Notes under the pieces: generated by a model
Told to the model about the DNA's origin: nothing
Database searches by the model: none
What the model saw: the letters and a program-made list of their open reading frames with translations, nothing else
In this document: positions 1 through 11,514 of the stretch, piece after piece
Layout: every line of letters begins with the position of its first letter
Position numbering within the stretch: position 1 is the stretch's first letter
DNA from: Collinsella sp.
GTDB taxonomy: Bacteria > Actinomycetota > Coriobacteriia > Coriobacteriales > Coriobacteriaceae
NCBI GenBank assembly: GCA_019425005.1
Contig: JAHYYK010000012.1
Coordinates: forward strand, 1 to 47,830
Reading direction: 5' to 3'
DNA length: 47,830 nt
Made by a program: the position numbers and the translations under genes

Positions 1-428
<428 letters not shown>

Positions 429-493
429 TCCAGAAGACACATTCGTCACCACAAAACTGGATCATTTGAATCATTGAAGGAGGATAACGCAAC

Positions 494-4726
<4,233 letters not shown>

Positions 4727-4732
4727 CTAGTT

Positions 4733-4754
4733 CCGCCGTTCTAACGAACGGCGG
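4733..4754 (+). terminator. short GC-rich hairpin just after rpoC
   Basis: Nine-base perfect arms (CCGCCGTTC and GAACGGCGG) around a TAAC loop begin six bases after the rpoC stop. No T tract follows, so by itself it is more likely a 3'-end stabilising hairpin than a strong intrinsic terminator. Confidence 0.5.
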
Positions 4755-4770
4755 CAATCTCCGTCGCTGC

Positions 4771-4870
4771 GCGGCCCCCAGAGCTACAATCTGTCATTCA
4801 AAAGGCAGGGCATGACCAAAAGGTCAATGCCCTGCCTTTTTCATGCCACCTTGTACGCTCTGGGGGCCGC
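4771..4870 (+). terminator. nested inverted repeat with intrinsic terminator, end of rpoBC operon
   Basis: The inner hairpin (about 4798-4842) pairs AAAAGGCAGGGCAT and GACC with GGTC and ATGCCCTGCCTTTT around an AAAA loop and ends in a T run, a classical intrinsic terminator. It is enclosed by a second pair of arms: 4771-4789 is complementary to 4851-4870 apart from one extra base. The whole forms one long foldback after rpoC. Confidence 0.8.
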
Positions 4871-4913
4871 TCGCTTGCGTATGCTCAACCTGTTGCGTTC
4901 CGTTGATCCCTTG

Positions 4914-4938
4914 CCAAAAAGGGACAGGTTTATTTTGG
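4914..4938 (+). repeat. REP-like hairpin with GGGACAG loop
   Basis: CCAAAA and TTTTGG arms enclose GGGACAG. It belongs to a family in this window whose arms differ from copy to copy while the loop motif stays; compare 6631-6665, 20687-20715, 30237-30302, 32476-32515 and 36158-36231. Confidence 0.6.
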
Positions 4939-4959
4939 TCGGTTTTTCATGCTTGAATT

Positions 4960-4988
4960 TGAAACATTTCGCCCGACAAGAGCGTATC
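4960..4988 (+). promoter_or_regulatory. putative ECF-type promoter of the sigma factor operon
   Basis: TGAAAC at 4960-4965 and CGTATC at 4983-4988 are separated by 17 bases. This matches the TGAAAC-N16/17-CGTA type of promoter used by SigW-like ECF sigma factors (established for that group). It lies about 50 bases before the sigma gene, which suggests that the sigma factor drives its own operon. Confidence 0.5.
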
Positions 4989-5036
4989 TATGGTGAGGGC
5001 CTCATCGAGAACCATTAACGTCACCGGGAGGTGATT

Positions 5037-5555
5037 ATGGAAGAACAAGCTTTTAGACAGGCAGTCGAAGATCACCGGGATGTCGTGTTTCGAATCGCAT
5101 TGACGTATCTGCGCGATCGTGCTGACGCCGATGATGTCGCTCAAGATGTCTTTCTGAAGTTACTCAAAAGCGATGCGCAATTTGAAAGCTGGGAACATCT
5201 TCGTCGATGGCTTATCCGGGTCACGATCAATGAATGCAAATCGCTCTTTCGAAAGCCATGGAGGCGTGTGGAGGATATTGAGAACCTGGCCGAGTCGCTT
5301 TCGACAGCGCAGGATGAGACCAAGGCGGTCCTGTCAGACGTTATGCGACTTCCGGAGCGATTCCGCGTTCCCATCGTGCTCTATTACTATCTGGGCTTTT
5401 CGACCTCAGAGATTGCCGAGTTACTGCATGTGCCAGCCGCGACCGTTCGAACGCGTTTAGCTCGCGGTCGATCGAAACTCAAGTTCATCCTAGAGGAGGG
5501 CGACAGTGAAATCCAACCAAATCAAGCAGGCCTTCGAGTCCGTCCAAGCCGATAG
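5037..5555 (+). CDS. ECF-family RNA polymerase sigma factor
   Basis: A 172-residue sigma-70 family protein of the extracytoplasmic-function type. Region 2 holds the core-binding motif DRADADDVAQDVFLKLL at about 25-41. Region 4 (LPERFRVPIVLYYYLGFSTSEIAELL) ends in the HTH VPAATVRTRLARGRSKLK. The ATG at 5037 is preferred to the GTG at 5031 because GGGAGG sits five bases before it. The gene overlaps the next one by 50 bases, so the two are co-transcribed and probably translationally coupled. By family, it would direct an envelope or stress regulon while its membrane partner holds it inactive; the signal is unknown. Confidence 0.92.
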   Translation: MEEQAFRQAVEDHRDVVFRIALTYLRDRADADDVAQDVFLKLLKSDAQFESWEHLRRWLIRVTINECKSLFRKPWRRVEDIENLAESLSTAQDETKAVLSDVMRLPERFRVPIVLYYYLGFSTSEIAELLHVPAATVRTRLARGRSKLKFILEEGDSEIQPNQAGLRVRPSR

Positions 5556-6582
5556 CGATCTTGCTGACCGTGTTCTTTACTCCGCTGCTGGTGAGCCGCT
5601 TCATCGAAAGGGTCACGCGAAGCCTCTGTATGTTGCCGTGATCGGATGCCTTGCCGGAGTGCTGGCGACCGGAGGGGTCGCCTACGCCGTCGTCAATTCC
5701 AGTTATTTTGCCTCTGCCTGGGGAAACCATGGCAACGGAGAGTCCATTACCTGGACTCAAGGTGGCTCGTCGGGGACTAAATATACCTACACCAGAGAGT
5801 TTGGTGATGGTATCGCGCCCCAAAGCTTGGAGGGTTCAGTACAGAAGGTCAATCTGTCCGTCGAGGGCAACGGCTATACACTCGACATTCATGATATGGC
5901 TATCGATAAAAACGGTTGCGGTGCCGTGACGTTTACGTTGTCCAATCCAAATGGTGTTAACTACTACAAGCCGGCAGCAGAGACTGGCGAACTTGTTCTC
6001 TATGGTGAAGAAGAACAAGGCATCGGCACGCCCGACATGAAGTTCGGCGAGGAATGGGCTGACACACGCTGCACCATTGATAAGGACACATCAAGCGATA
6101 CTGTCATTAATGGCACGATGTACTTTGCTTCTATGGATCGCGAGCGAGGTTTTCAACATGCGGTCACCTGGAATATCCAGTGGACCGAGGGCGAAGGTGA
6201 GAGTGCGAGGCAGTTTAAAGCATCGACGCCCGAGTTTAGCGTTGGAGCGTACGTCGATACAAAGGAACTCCGCTCCGGTGACTCGTCTCTCGAGATCAGT
6301 CCGTTTTCCATCCAGACGCACATCGATGATTTGGGCTATGAAGCAGTTGATAATAAGCTGACCGTCAGCTACAAGGATGGATCGGAGCAGATTATCGAAG
6401 ATGACGACGCAGGGGCGTACAACTTCTATGTTTCGATGGCACGCAATAGCGGAGAGAACATCTGGGTTCCGACAAGGCTCATCAATGTCGATCAGGTTGT
6501 ATCGGTAACCCTTGAGGGAACGAGGTGCACATCAACAGGGGAGACTCAAACGGAAGAACCCTTTACCATCGTCTACTCGTAA
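5506..6582 (+). CDS. membrane-anchored anti-sigma-like / DUF4179-type protein
   Basis: A 358-residue protein with a short cytoplasmic N-terminus (about 1-40), one transmembrane helix (about 43-66, YVAVIGCLAGVLATGGVAYAVV) and a large extracellular beta-rich domain without recognisable catalytic residues. This architecture, and an overlapping start within the sigma gene, fit the anti-sigma partners of ECF factors that carry DUF4179/DUF5643-like ectodomains. The GTG start at 5506 is supported by GAGGAGGG ten bases upstream. The anti-sigma role is inferred from context and topology; the exact domain family was not searched. Confidence 0.72.
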   Translation: MKSNQIKQAFESVQADSDLADRVLYSAAGEPLHRKGHAKPLYVAVIGCLAGVLATGGVAYAVVNSSYFASAWGNHGNGESITWTQGGSSGTKYTYTREFGDGIAPQSLEGSVQKVNLSVEGNGYTLDIHDMAIDKNGCGAVTFTLSNPNGVNYYKPAAETGELVLYGEEEQGIGTPDMKFGEEWADTRCTIDKDTSSDTVINGTMYFASMDRERGFQHAVTWNIQWTEGEGESARQFKASTPEFSVGAYVDTKELRSGDSSLEISPFSIQTHIDDLGYEAVDNKLTVSYKDGSEQIIEDDDAGAYNFYVSMARNSGENIWVPTRLINVDQVVSVTLEGTRCTSTGETQTEEPFTIVYS

Positions 6583-6589
6583 GGCTTGA

Positions 6590-6620
6590 GGCCGCTTCCC
6601 ACTAGGGGAAGCGGCCTTTT
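6590..6620 (+). terminator. intrinsic terminator of the sigma/anti-sigma operon
   Basis: Perfect 11-base arms, GGCCGCTTCCC and GGGAAGCGGCC, with an ACTAG loop and a TTTT tail, starting seven bases after the stop codon. Confidence 0.88.
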
Positions 6621-6630
6621 CCCAGATAAA

Positions 6631-6665
6631 ACCTGCCAAAACAAACCTGTCCCTTTTTGGCAGGT
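6631..6665 (+). repeat. REP-like hairpin with CTGTCCC loop
   Basis: Perfect 11-base arms ACCTGCCAAAA and TTTTGGCAGGT enclose CTGTCCC, the reverse complement of GGGACAG. Same family as 4914-4938 but inverted. Confidence 0.65.
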
Positions 6666-6687
6666 AACGTTGCCCCGACGAGCGCGT

Positions 6688-6828
6688 CGGATTCCCGGCC
6701 CGGGCGGCGCGGGGGTTAAGTTTGTCGCGAGTTCCGCACGAGCCGGAGGCCACTTAATGTGGCCTCCGTGCGAGCCAGGACTGTAGAGCAGCAAACTTAA
6801 CCCCCGCGCCGCCCGGTCCGGGAATCCG
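6688..6828 (+). ncRNA. conserved-core, variable-arm hairpin element, copy A
   Basis: Outer arms 6688-6724 and 6792-6828 are complementary at 36 of 37 positions. The 67-base interior begins TCGCGAGTTCCGCACG, holds a subhairpin of 9-bp GGAGGCCAC/GTGGCCTCC arms around TTAAT, and ends CAGGACTGTAGAGCAG. Copy B at 23955-24105 has almost the same interior with entirely different outer arms. That pattern points to selection on structure. It stands between the sigma operon terminator and the rpsL promoter. I do not recognise the family; it could be a structured RNA, a foldback DNA element or an insulator. RNA is an inference; the folding pattern is seen directly. Confidence 0.5.
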
Positions 6829-6887
6829 CCCCCGCGCACAGGAGGGGATTCCTTTTGTGTAGGCTTTGCGGAAATGTGCCTAATTTA

Positions 6888-6940
6888 GGATACGCCCGGC
6901 GGCGTGGTGTGTTGACGGCACAGCTAACGCCACGTATCCT
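6888..6940 (+). promoter_or_regulatory. str operon promoter region
   Basis: TTGACG at 6912-6917 and TATCCT at 6935-6940 with 17-base spacing form a good sigma-A promoter, giving a leader of about 85 bases before rpsL. Just upstream, 6888-6898 reads GGATACGCCCG, a motif repeated ahead of rplC (24159) and, with one change, rplB (26024). GGATACG and CGTATCC also form arms across the promoter. Confidence 0.7.
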
Positions 6941-7033
6941 ATCGAACTGCGTGTTTCGTAGGGGGATGCTGACCCCTCGATTCAAGCCGTTGCACTTTAC
7001 AGAAAGCTGGAATCATTCGAGAAGGAGTACGCT

Positions 7034-7411
7034 TTGCCTACTATTAACCAGCTGGTTCGCCAGGGCCGTCGTTCCGTGCCCAAGAAGTCCAAGAACGCTG
7101 CTCTGCAGCACAACTCCCAGAAGCGCGGCGTGTGCACTCGCGTCTTCACCACGAGCCCCAAGAAGCCGAACTCGGCTCTTCGTAAGGTTGCCCGTGTTCG
7201 CCTCGTCAACGGCATCGAAGTTACCGCTTACATCCCAGGTGAGGGCCACAACCTGCAGGAGCACTCCATCGTGCTCGTCCGCGGCGGTCGTGTCCGTGAC
7301 CTCCCTGGTGTCCGTTATCACGTCATCCGTGGCGCCTACGACGCTGCTCCGGTCCAGAACCGTATGCAGGCCCGTTCCAAGTACGGTGCTAAGCGCCCCA
7401 AGGCCAAATAA
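7034..7411 (+). CDS. rpsL: 30S ribosomal protein S12
   Basis: S12 lies at the decoding centre and checks codon-anticodon pairing. The 125 residues show PTINQLVRQGR at the N-terminus, TSPKKPNSALRKV at about 40-52, and LPGVRYHVIRG. The start is TTG at 7034 with GAAGGAG six bases before it. Residue 88 is Arg (GGRVRDLPG), where the usual residue is Lys; Lys88Arg is a well-known streptomycin-resistance change in Mycobacterium tuberculosis. Lys43 is normal. It is the first gene of the str operon, followed by rpsG after 73 bases. Confidence 0.98.
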   Translation: MPTINQLVRQGRRSVPKKSKNAALQHNSQKRGVCTRVFTTSPKKPNSALRKVARVRLVNGIEVTAYIPGEGHNLQEHSIVLVRGGRVRDLPGVRYHVIRGAYDAAPVQNRMQARSKYGAKRPKAK

Positions 7412-7484
7412 GCCAGATAACGTTTTGATACTTTCGCCGTGTGCCGCTTAAGCGCCGCACGGTAGACACTTAAGGAGATTTCAC

Positions 7485-7958
7485 ATGCCGCGTCGTGCAG
7501 CAGCTAATCGTCGTGAGGTTCAGCCTGACGCCGTTTACAACAACCGCCTGGTGACTCAGCTCATCAACAAGGTCCTTCTTGACGGCAAGAAGGCCACCGC
7601 TGAGCGCATCGTTTACACCGCTTTCGAGATCGTTGCCGAGAAGTCCGAGGGTGGCGACGCTCTCGCTACCTTCAAGAAGGCTATGGACAACGTCAAGCCC
7701 ACGCTCGAGGTTAAGCCCAAGCGTGTCGGTGGCGCTACCTATCAGGTCCCGATGGAGGTCAACTCCCGTCGTTCCACCGCTCTGGGCATCCGCTGGATCG
7801 TCAACTTCTCCCGCGCTCGCAAGGAGAAGACCATGGCCGAGCGTCTCGCCAACGAGATCCTCGACGCCTCCAACGGCCTGGGCGCTTCCGTCAAGAAGCG
7901 TGAGGACGTCTTCAAGATGGCCGAGGCCAACCGCGCGTTCTCTCACTATCGTTGGTAA
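7485..7958 (+). CDS. rpsG: 30S ribosomal protein S7
   Basis: S7 nucleates assembly of the 30S head and binds near the E site. The 157 residues are of usual length, with PRRAAANRREVQPD at the start, LINKVLLDGKK, and the C-terminal KREDVFKMAEANRAFSHYRW. AAGGAG lies eight bases before the ATG. In E. coli S7 is the autoregulator of the str operon; whether that holds here cannot be seen. fusA follows after 19 bases. Confidence 0.98.
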   Translation: MPRRAAANRREVQPDAVYNNRLVTQLINKVLLDGKKATAERIVYTAFEIVAEKSEGGDALATFKKAMDNVKPTLEVKPKRVGGATYQVPMEVNSRRSTALGIRWIVNFSRARKEKTMAERLANEILDASNGLGASVKKREDVFKMAEANRAFSHYRW

Positions 7959-7977
7959 GTTAAGGTAAGGAACTAAC

Positions 7978-10077
7978 ATGGCTAAGCCTAAGTACAAGCT
8001 TTCCGATACCCGTAACATCGGCATCATGGCTCACATCGATGCTGGTAAGACCACCACGACCGAGCGTATTCTTTACTACACCGGTAAGACCCACAAGATC
8101 GGTGAGGTCCATGAGGGCGCTGCCACCATGGACTGGATGGTTCAGGAGCAGGAGCGCGGCGTAACCATTACCTCCGCTGCTACCACGTGCTTCTGGAACA
8201 AGGACGGTAAGGATTACCGCATCCAGATCATCGACACCCCGGGCCACGTTGACTTCACCGCCGAGGTCGAGCGCTGCCTGCGCGTCCTCGATGGCGCTGT
8301 CGCCGTCTTCGACGCCGTTGCCGGCGTTCAGCCCCAGTCTGAGACCGTTTGGCGTCAGGCTTCTACCTTCAACGTCCCCCGCATCGCCTTCATCAACAAG
8401 TATGACCGCGTGGGCGCTGACTTCTTCAATGCTATCGAGACCATGAAGGATCGTCTCGACGCCAACGCCGTGGCCGCTCAGGTCCCGATGGGCGCCGAGG
8501 ACAACTTCTGGGGCGTCATCGACCTCGTCACCATGACTGCTTGGGACTTCAAGGCCGACGAGAAGGGCATGACCTACCCCGAGCCGATGGACGAGATCCC
8601 GGCTGAGTTCGCCGACATCGCTGCCACCAAGCGCGAGGAGCTCCTCGACGCTGCTGCCAGCTTTGACGACGAGCTCATGGAGAAGATCCTCATGGAGGAG
8701 GACTTCACCGTCGAGGAGCTCAAGGCTGCTCTGCGCAAGGGCGTTCTGGCCAACGAGCTCAACCTCGTCTTCGTGGGTTCCGCCTACAAGAACAAGGGCG
8801 TTCAGGAGCTGCTCGACGCTGTCGTCGACTACCTGCCCAGCCCGCTCGACGTTGAGGCCGTCACCGGTACCGATCCGGACACCGGCGAGGAGATTCAGCG
8901 TCATCCTTCCTTCGACGAGCCCTTCTCCGGCCTGGTCTTCAAGATCATGACCGACCCGTTCGTCGGTAAGCTCACCTACGTCCGCGTTTACTCCGGCCGC
9001 GCCGAGTCCGGCTCCTACGTTGTCAACGCTTCCAACGGTCAGCGCGAGCGTCTCGGCCGCATCCTCGAGATGAACGCCGCCGAGCGTATCGACCGTGACG
9101 ACGCTGCCGCCGGCGACATCGTCGCTTGCGTCGGCTTCAAGAACTCCACCACCGGTGACACCCTGTGCGCCGAGGGCAAGGAGATCGTCCTCGAGAAGAT
9201 CGAGTTCGCTAAGCCCGTTATCGACGTTGCCATCGAGCCCAAGACCAAGGCCGAGCAGGACAAGATGTCCCTGGCTCTGACCAAGCTCGCCGAGGAGGAC
9301 CCGACCTTCCAGGTGTCCACCAACCACGAGACCGGCCAGACCATCATCGCCGGCATGGGCGAGCTGCACCTCGAGATCATCGTCGACCGTCTGCTCCGCG
9401 AGTTCAAGGTTGACGCTAACGTTGGTAAGCCCCAGGTTGCCTACCGTGAGACCGCTGGTCACGACGTCGAGAAGGCTGAGGGCAAGTTCGTCCGTCAGTC
9501 CGGCGGTCGCGGTCAGTACGGCCACGCCGTCATCAAGCTCGAGAAGATGGAGGAGGGCTTCGGCTACGAGTTCGTCAACGCTATCGTCGGCGGCGTCGTG
9601 CCCAAGGAGTACATCCCGTCCATCGACAAGGGCATCCAGGAGGCCCTGAACACCGGTGTTATCGCCGGCTTCCCGGTCCTCGACGTTAAGGTCACCCTGT
9701 TCGACGGTTCTTACCACGAGGTCGACTCCTCCGAGGCCGCCTTCAAGATCGCCGGTTCCATGGCTATCAAGGACGCCCTCAAGAAGTCCGATCCGCAGCT
9801 GCTCGAGCCGATCATGGCTGTCGAGGTCGAGACCCCCGAGCAGTACATGGGCGACGTCATGGGCAACCTCTCCGGTCGCCGCGGCAAGATCGAGGGCATG
9901 GAGGATCGCAAGAACAGCAAGCTCATCCGTGCCAAGGTGCCGCTGGGCGAGATGTTCGGTTACGCTACCGACCTTCGCTCCCAGACCCAGGGCCGTGCAT
10001 CCTACACGATGCAGTTCGACTCTTATGAGCCCGCGCCCAAGTCCATCGTGGACGAGGTCATGAGCAAGAACGCCTAA
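7978..10077 (+). CDS. fusA: elongation factor G
   Basis: GTPase that drives translocation and, with ribosome recycling factor, splits the ribosome. 699 residues, normal for EF-G. The G1 loop is AHIDAGKTTTTERIL at about 18-32, the switch 2 motif is DTPGHVDFT, and NKYDRVG is the G4 motif (NKYD rather than the common NKMD). Domain IV has the conserved SGGRGQYGHA. It is part of rpsL-rpsG-fusA-rpsJ with a strong GGTAAGGA-type site. No tuf gene follows, unlike the classical str operon. Confidence 0.98.
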   Translation: MAKPKYKLSDTRNIGIMAHIDAGKTTTTERILYYTGKTHKIGEVHEGAATMDWMVQEQERGVTITSAATTCFWNKDGKDYRIQIIDTPGHVDFTAEVERCLRVLDGAVAVFDAVAGVQPQSETVWRQASTFNVPRIAFINKYDRVGADFFNAIETMKDRLDANAVAAQVPMGAEDNFWGVIDLVTMTAWDFKADEKGMTYPEPMDEIPAEFADIAATKREELLDAAASFDDELMEKILMEEDFTVEELKAALRKGVLANELNLVFVGSAYKNKGVQELLDAVVDYLPSPLDVEAVTGTDPDTGEEIQRHPSFDEPFSGLVFKIMTDPFVGKLTYVRVYSGRAESGSYVVNASNGQRERLGRILEMNAAERIDRDDAAAGDIVACVGFKNSTTGDTLCAEGKEIVLEKIEFAKPVIDVAIEPKTKAEQDKMSLALTKLAEEDPTFQVSTNHETGQTIIAGMGELHLEIIVDRLLREFKVDANVGKPQVAYRETAGHDVEKAEGKFVRQSGGRGQYGHAVIKLEKMEEGFGYEFVNAIVGGVVPKEYIPSIDKGIQEALNTGVIAGFPVLDVKVTLFDGSYHEVDSSEAAFKIAGSMAIKDALKKSDPQLLEPIMAVEVETPEQYMGDVMGNLSGRRGKIEGMEDRKNSKLIRAKVPLGEMFGYATDLRSQTQGRASYTMQFDSYEPAPKSIVDEVMSKNA

Positions 10078-10137
10078 GTTCGAGCTCCCTGTTACGTAAT
10101 CCGCGAGAGCATCTCTCGCACTCTTTGGAGGTTTAAG

Positions 10138-10446
10138 TTGGCTACCCAGAAGATCCGCATTCGCCTCAAGGGCTATGATCACGAGGTCGTCGATCAGTCC
10201 GCGAAGCTCATCGTCGAGACCGCTCAGAAGACCGGCGCTCGCGTTTCCGGTCCTGTCCCCCTGCCCACCGAGCGCAACCTGTACACGGTTATCCGCTCGC
10301 CGCACGTGAACAAGGACTCCCGTGAGCAGTTCGAGATGCGCACCCACAAGCGCCTCATCGACATCCTCGACCCCACCTCGGGCACCGTTGATTCGCTCAT
10401 GCGTCTCGACCTCCCCGCTGGCGTCGACATCGACATCAAGCTCTAA
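10138..10446 (+). CDS. rpsJ: 30S ribosomal protein S10
   Basis: S10 is a 30S head protein and, as NusE, part of antitermination complexes. The 102 residues contain KIRIRLKGYDHEVVD, SGPVPLPT and the KDSREQFEMRTHKRL motif. The start is TTG at 10138, with TTTGGAGG before it. It is usually the first gene of the S10 operon, ahead of rplC, but here it is tied to fusA and ends in a terminator, and rplC is about 14 kb downstream. Confidence 0.97.
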   Translation: MATQKIRIRLKGYDHEVVDQSAKLIVETAQKTGARVSGPVPLPTERNLYTVIRSPHVNKDSREQFEMRTHKRLIDILDPTSGTVDSLMRLDLPAGVDIDIKL

Positions 10447-10470
10447 GCGATATCGCTCATAGCTTACAGA

Positions 10471-10505
10471 GCCCCGCTGCCATTACGGTAGCGGGGCCCT
10501 TTTGT
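10471..10505 (+). terminator. intrinsic terminator of the str operon
   Basis: GCCCCGCT plus GCC pair with GGT plus AGCGGGGC around ATTAC, followed by CCTTTTG, 24 bases after the rpsJ stop. Confidence 0.85.
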
Positions 10506-10561
10506 TTTGAATGGTGGTTTGGACTGTCGGACAATGCTGACGAGTAGGTGGCTGCGGCGCC

Positions 10562-11338
10562 CTATTCGCTCACGGGACGCAGCGATGCCTCCTCAAAATG
10601 GAAGGATCGCAAGTCGTCTTCCGTTTCGATGCACGCGCGACCATAATCATCGACGGTTCGAAAAATTCCACGTGCCAGCTCATCTCCAGCAGGGGAGCGG
10701 GCGATAACGGTTTCCCCAATCCAATTGAGGTGAGCTACATAATCATCGTGGACGGGCGCGAGTGATCCAGCGTCTTCTTTCATGGCGTTGAGCAAATCTG
10801 CCCACGCGTCCACAGCGTTCACGACCGCGTGATAGACATCCTTGAGTAGTACATCGACGGTGGGAACGTTCTCATTGAGGACTGACAGTCCGATTGCCGG
10901 CAGGCCGCCATCGGGAACCTCCGAGGGCACATAGTTCACATTGACGCCAATGCCGCAGACGGCGAAAGGCCTGCCTTCGTTATCGCGTGCGGCCTCGACC
11001 AGAATGCCGCCGAGCTTGCGCCCTTGCGCGACCAGGTCGTTGGGCCATTTGAGACCAATCTCGTTTGCAAGACCCTGCTTTCCGAGCGCCTCGAGCACCG
11101 CTAGGCCGCTGACGGCGGCAAGACCAGAGTACTTTGCAGGATTAACGCATGGACGCAGGACAATCGAAAGCAATAGGTTGCCGGCGGTTGAATCCCACTT
11201 GTGGCCGCGCCGACCGCGTCCTGCTGTCTGAGCCCGGGCGGCAAGTCCTGTGCCGTGCGGCGCTCCCTGTTTTCCTGCTTCGAGCAGGTCATCGTTGGTC
11301 GATCCAGTTACGTCGACTATCGTTAATTTGGCATCCAT
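10562..11338 (-). CDS. birA: biotin-[acetyl-CoA-carboxylase] ligase (monofunctional BirA)
   Basis: Activates biotin with ATP and attaches it to the lysine of biotin carrier proteins. The 258 residues show the biotinyl-AMP loop GRGRRGHKW at about 60-68, KWPND and KLGGILVEA. The N-terminal winged-helix DNA-binding domain of bifunctional BirA is absent, so it should not act as the biotin repressor. It lies divergent from the fatty-acid operon whose AccB (16718-17194) is its expected substrate, a functional link made clear by position. Confidence 0.93.
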   Translation of the reverse strand: MDAKLTIVDVTGSTNDDLLEAGKQGAPHGTGLAARAQTAGRGRRGHKWDSTAGNLLLSIVLRPCVNPAKYSGLAAVSGLAVLEALGKQGLANEIGLKWPNDLVAQGRKLGGILVEAARDNEGRPFAVCGIGVNVNYVPSEVPDGGLPAIGLSVLNENVPTVDVLLKDVYHAVVNAVDAWADLLNAMKEDAGSLAPVHDDYVAHLNWIGETVIARSPAGDELARGIFRTVDDYGRACIETEDDLRSFHFEEASLRPVSE

Positions 11339-11432
11339 AACGGCTGCTACCTCCTAAGTTAATAAGGCAATCGAGCAATGGTGTCGAGAGATAGACACAA
11401 TGTGAAGCCTTTGTCGCATTTGGACAATTTAA

Positions 11433-11496
11433 TGTTAACACGTCAACAAGGACTGAAATGCGCTATCCTCTCTTGGTCGATGTAAACACGTCAACA
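11433..11496 (+). promoter_or_regulatory. paired putative operator before fabH
   Basis: Two 16-base imperfect palindromes, TGTTAACACGTCAACA at 11433-11448 and TGTAAACACGTCAACA at 11481-11496, 48 bases apart, sit in the birA-fabH gap. A weak -10 (TATCCT, 11464-11469) lies between them. The position fits repressor sites for the fatty-acid operon. The half-site TTGAC...GTCAA recalls FabT-type boxes, but the regulator is not in this window. Confidence 0.55.
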
Positions 11497-11514
11497 ACTC
11501 AAAGGAGGTTAGTG

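Noticed and set aside
4812..5018. A 68-codon frame before the sigma gene.
   Set aside because: It lies across the terminator and a repeat hairpin and has no ribosome site.
6688..6828. Retron msr/msd or OrfB-type guide RNA for the variable-arm hairpin.
   Set aside because: No reverse transcriptase, TnpB or other partner gene is near either copy, and the flanking genes are ordinary.
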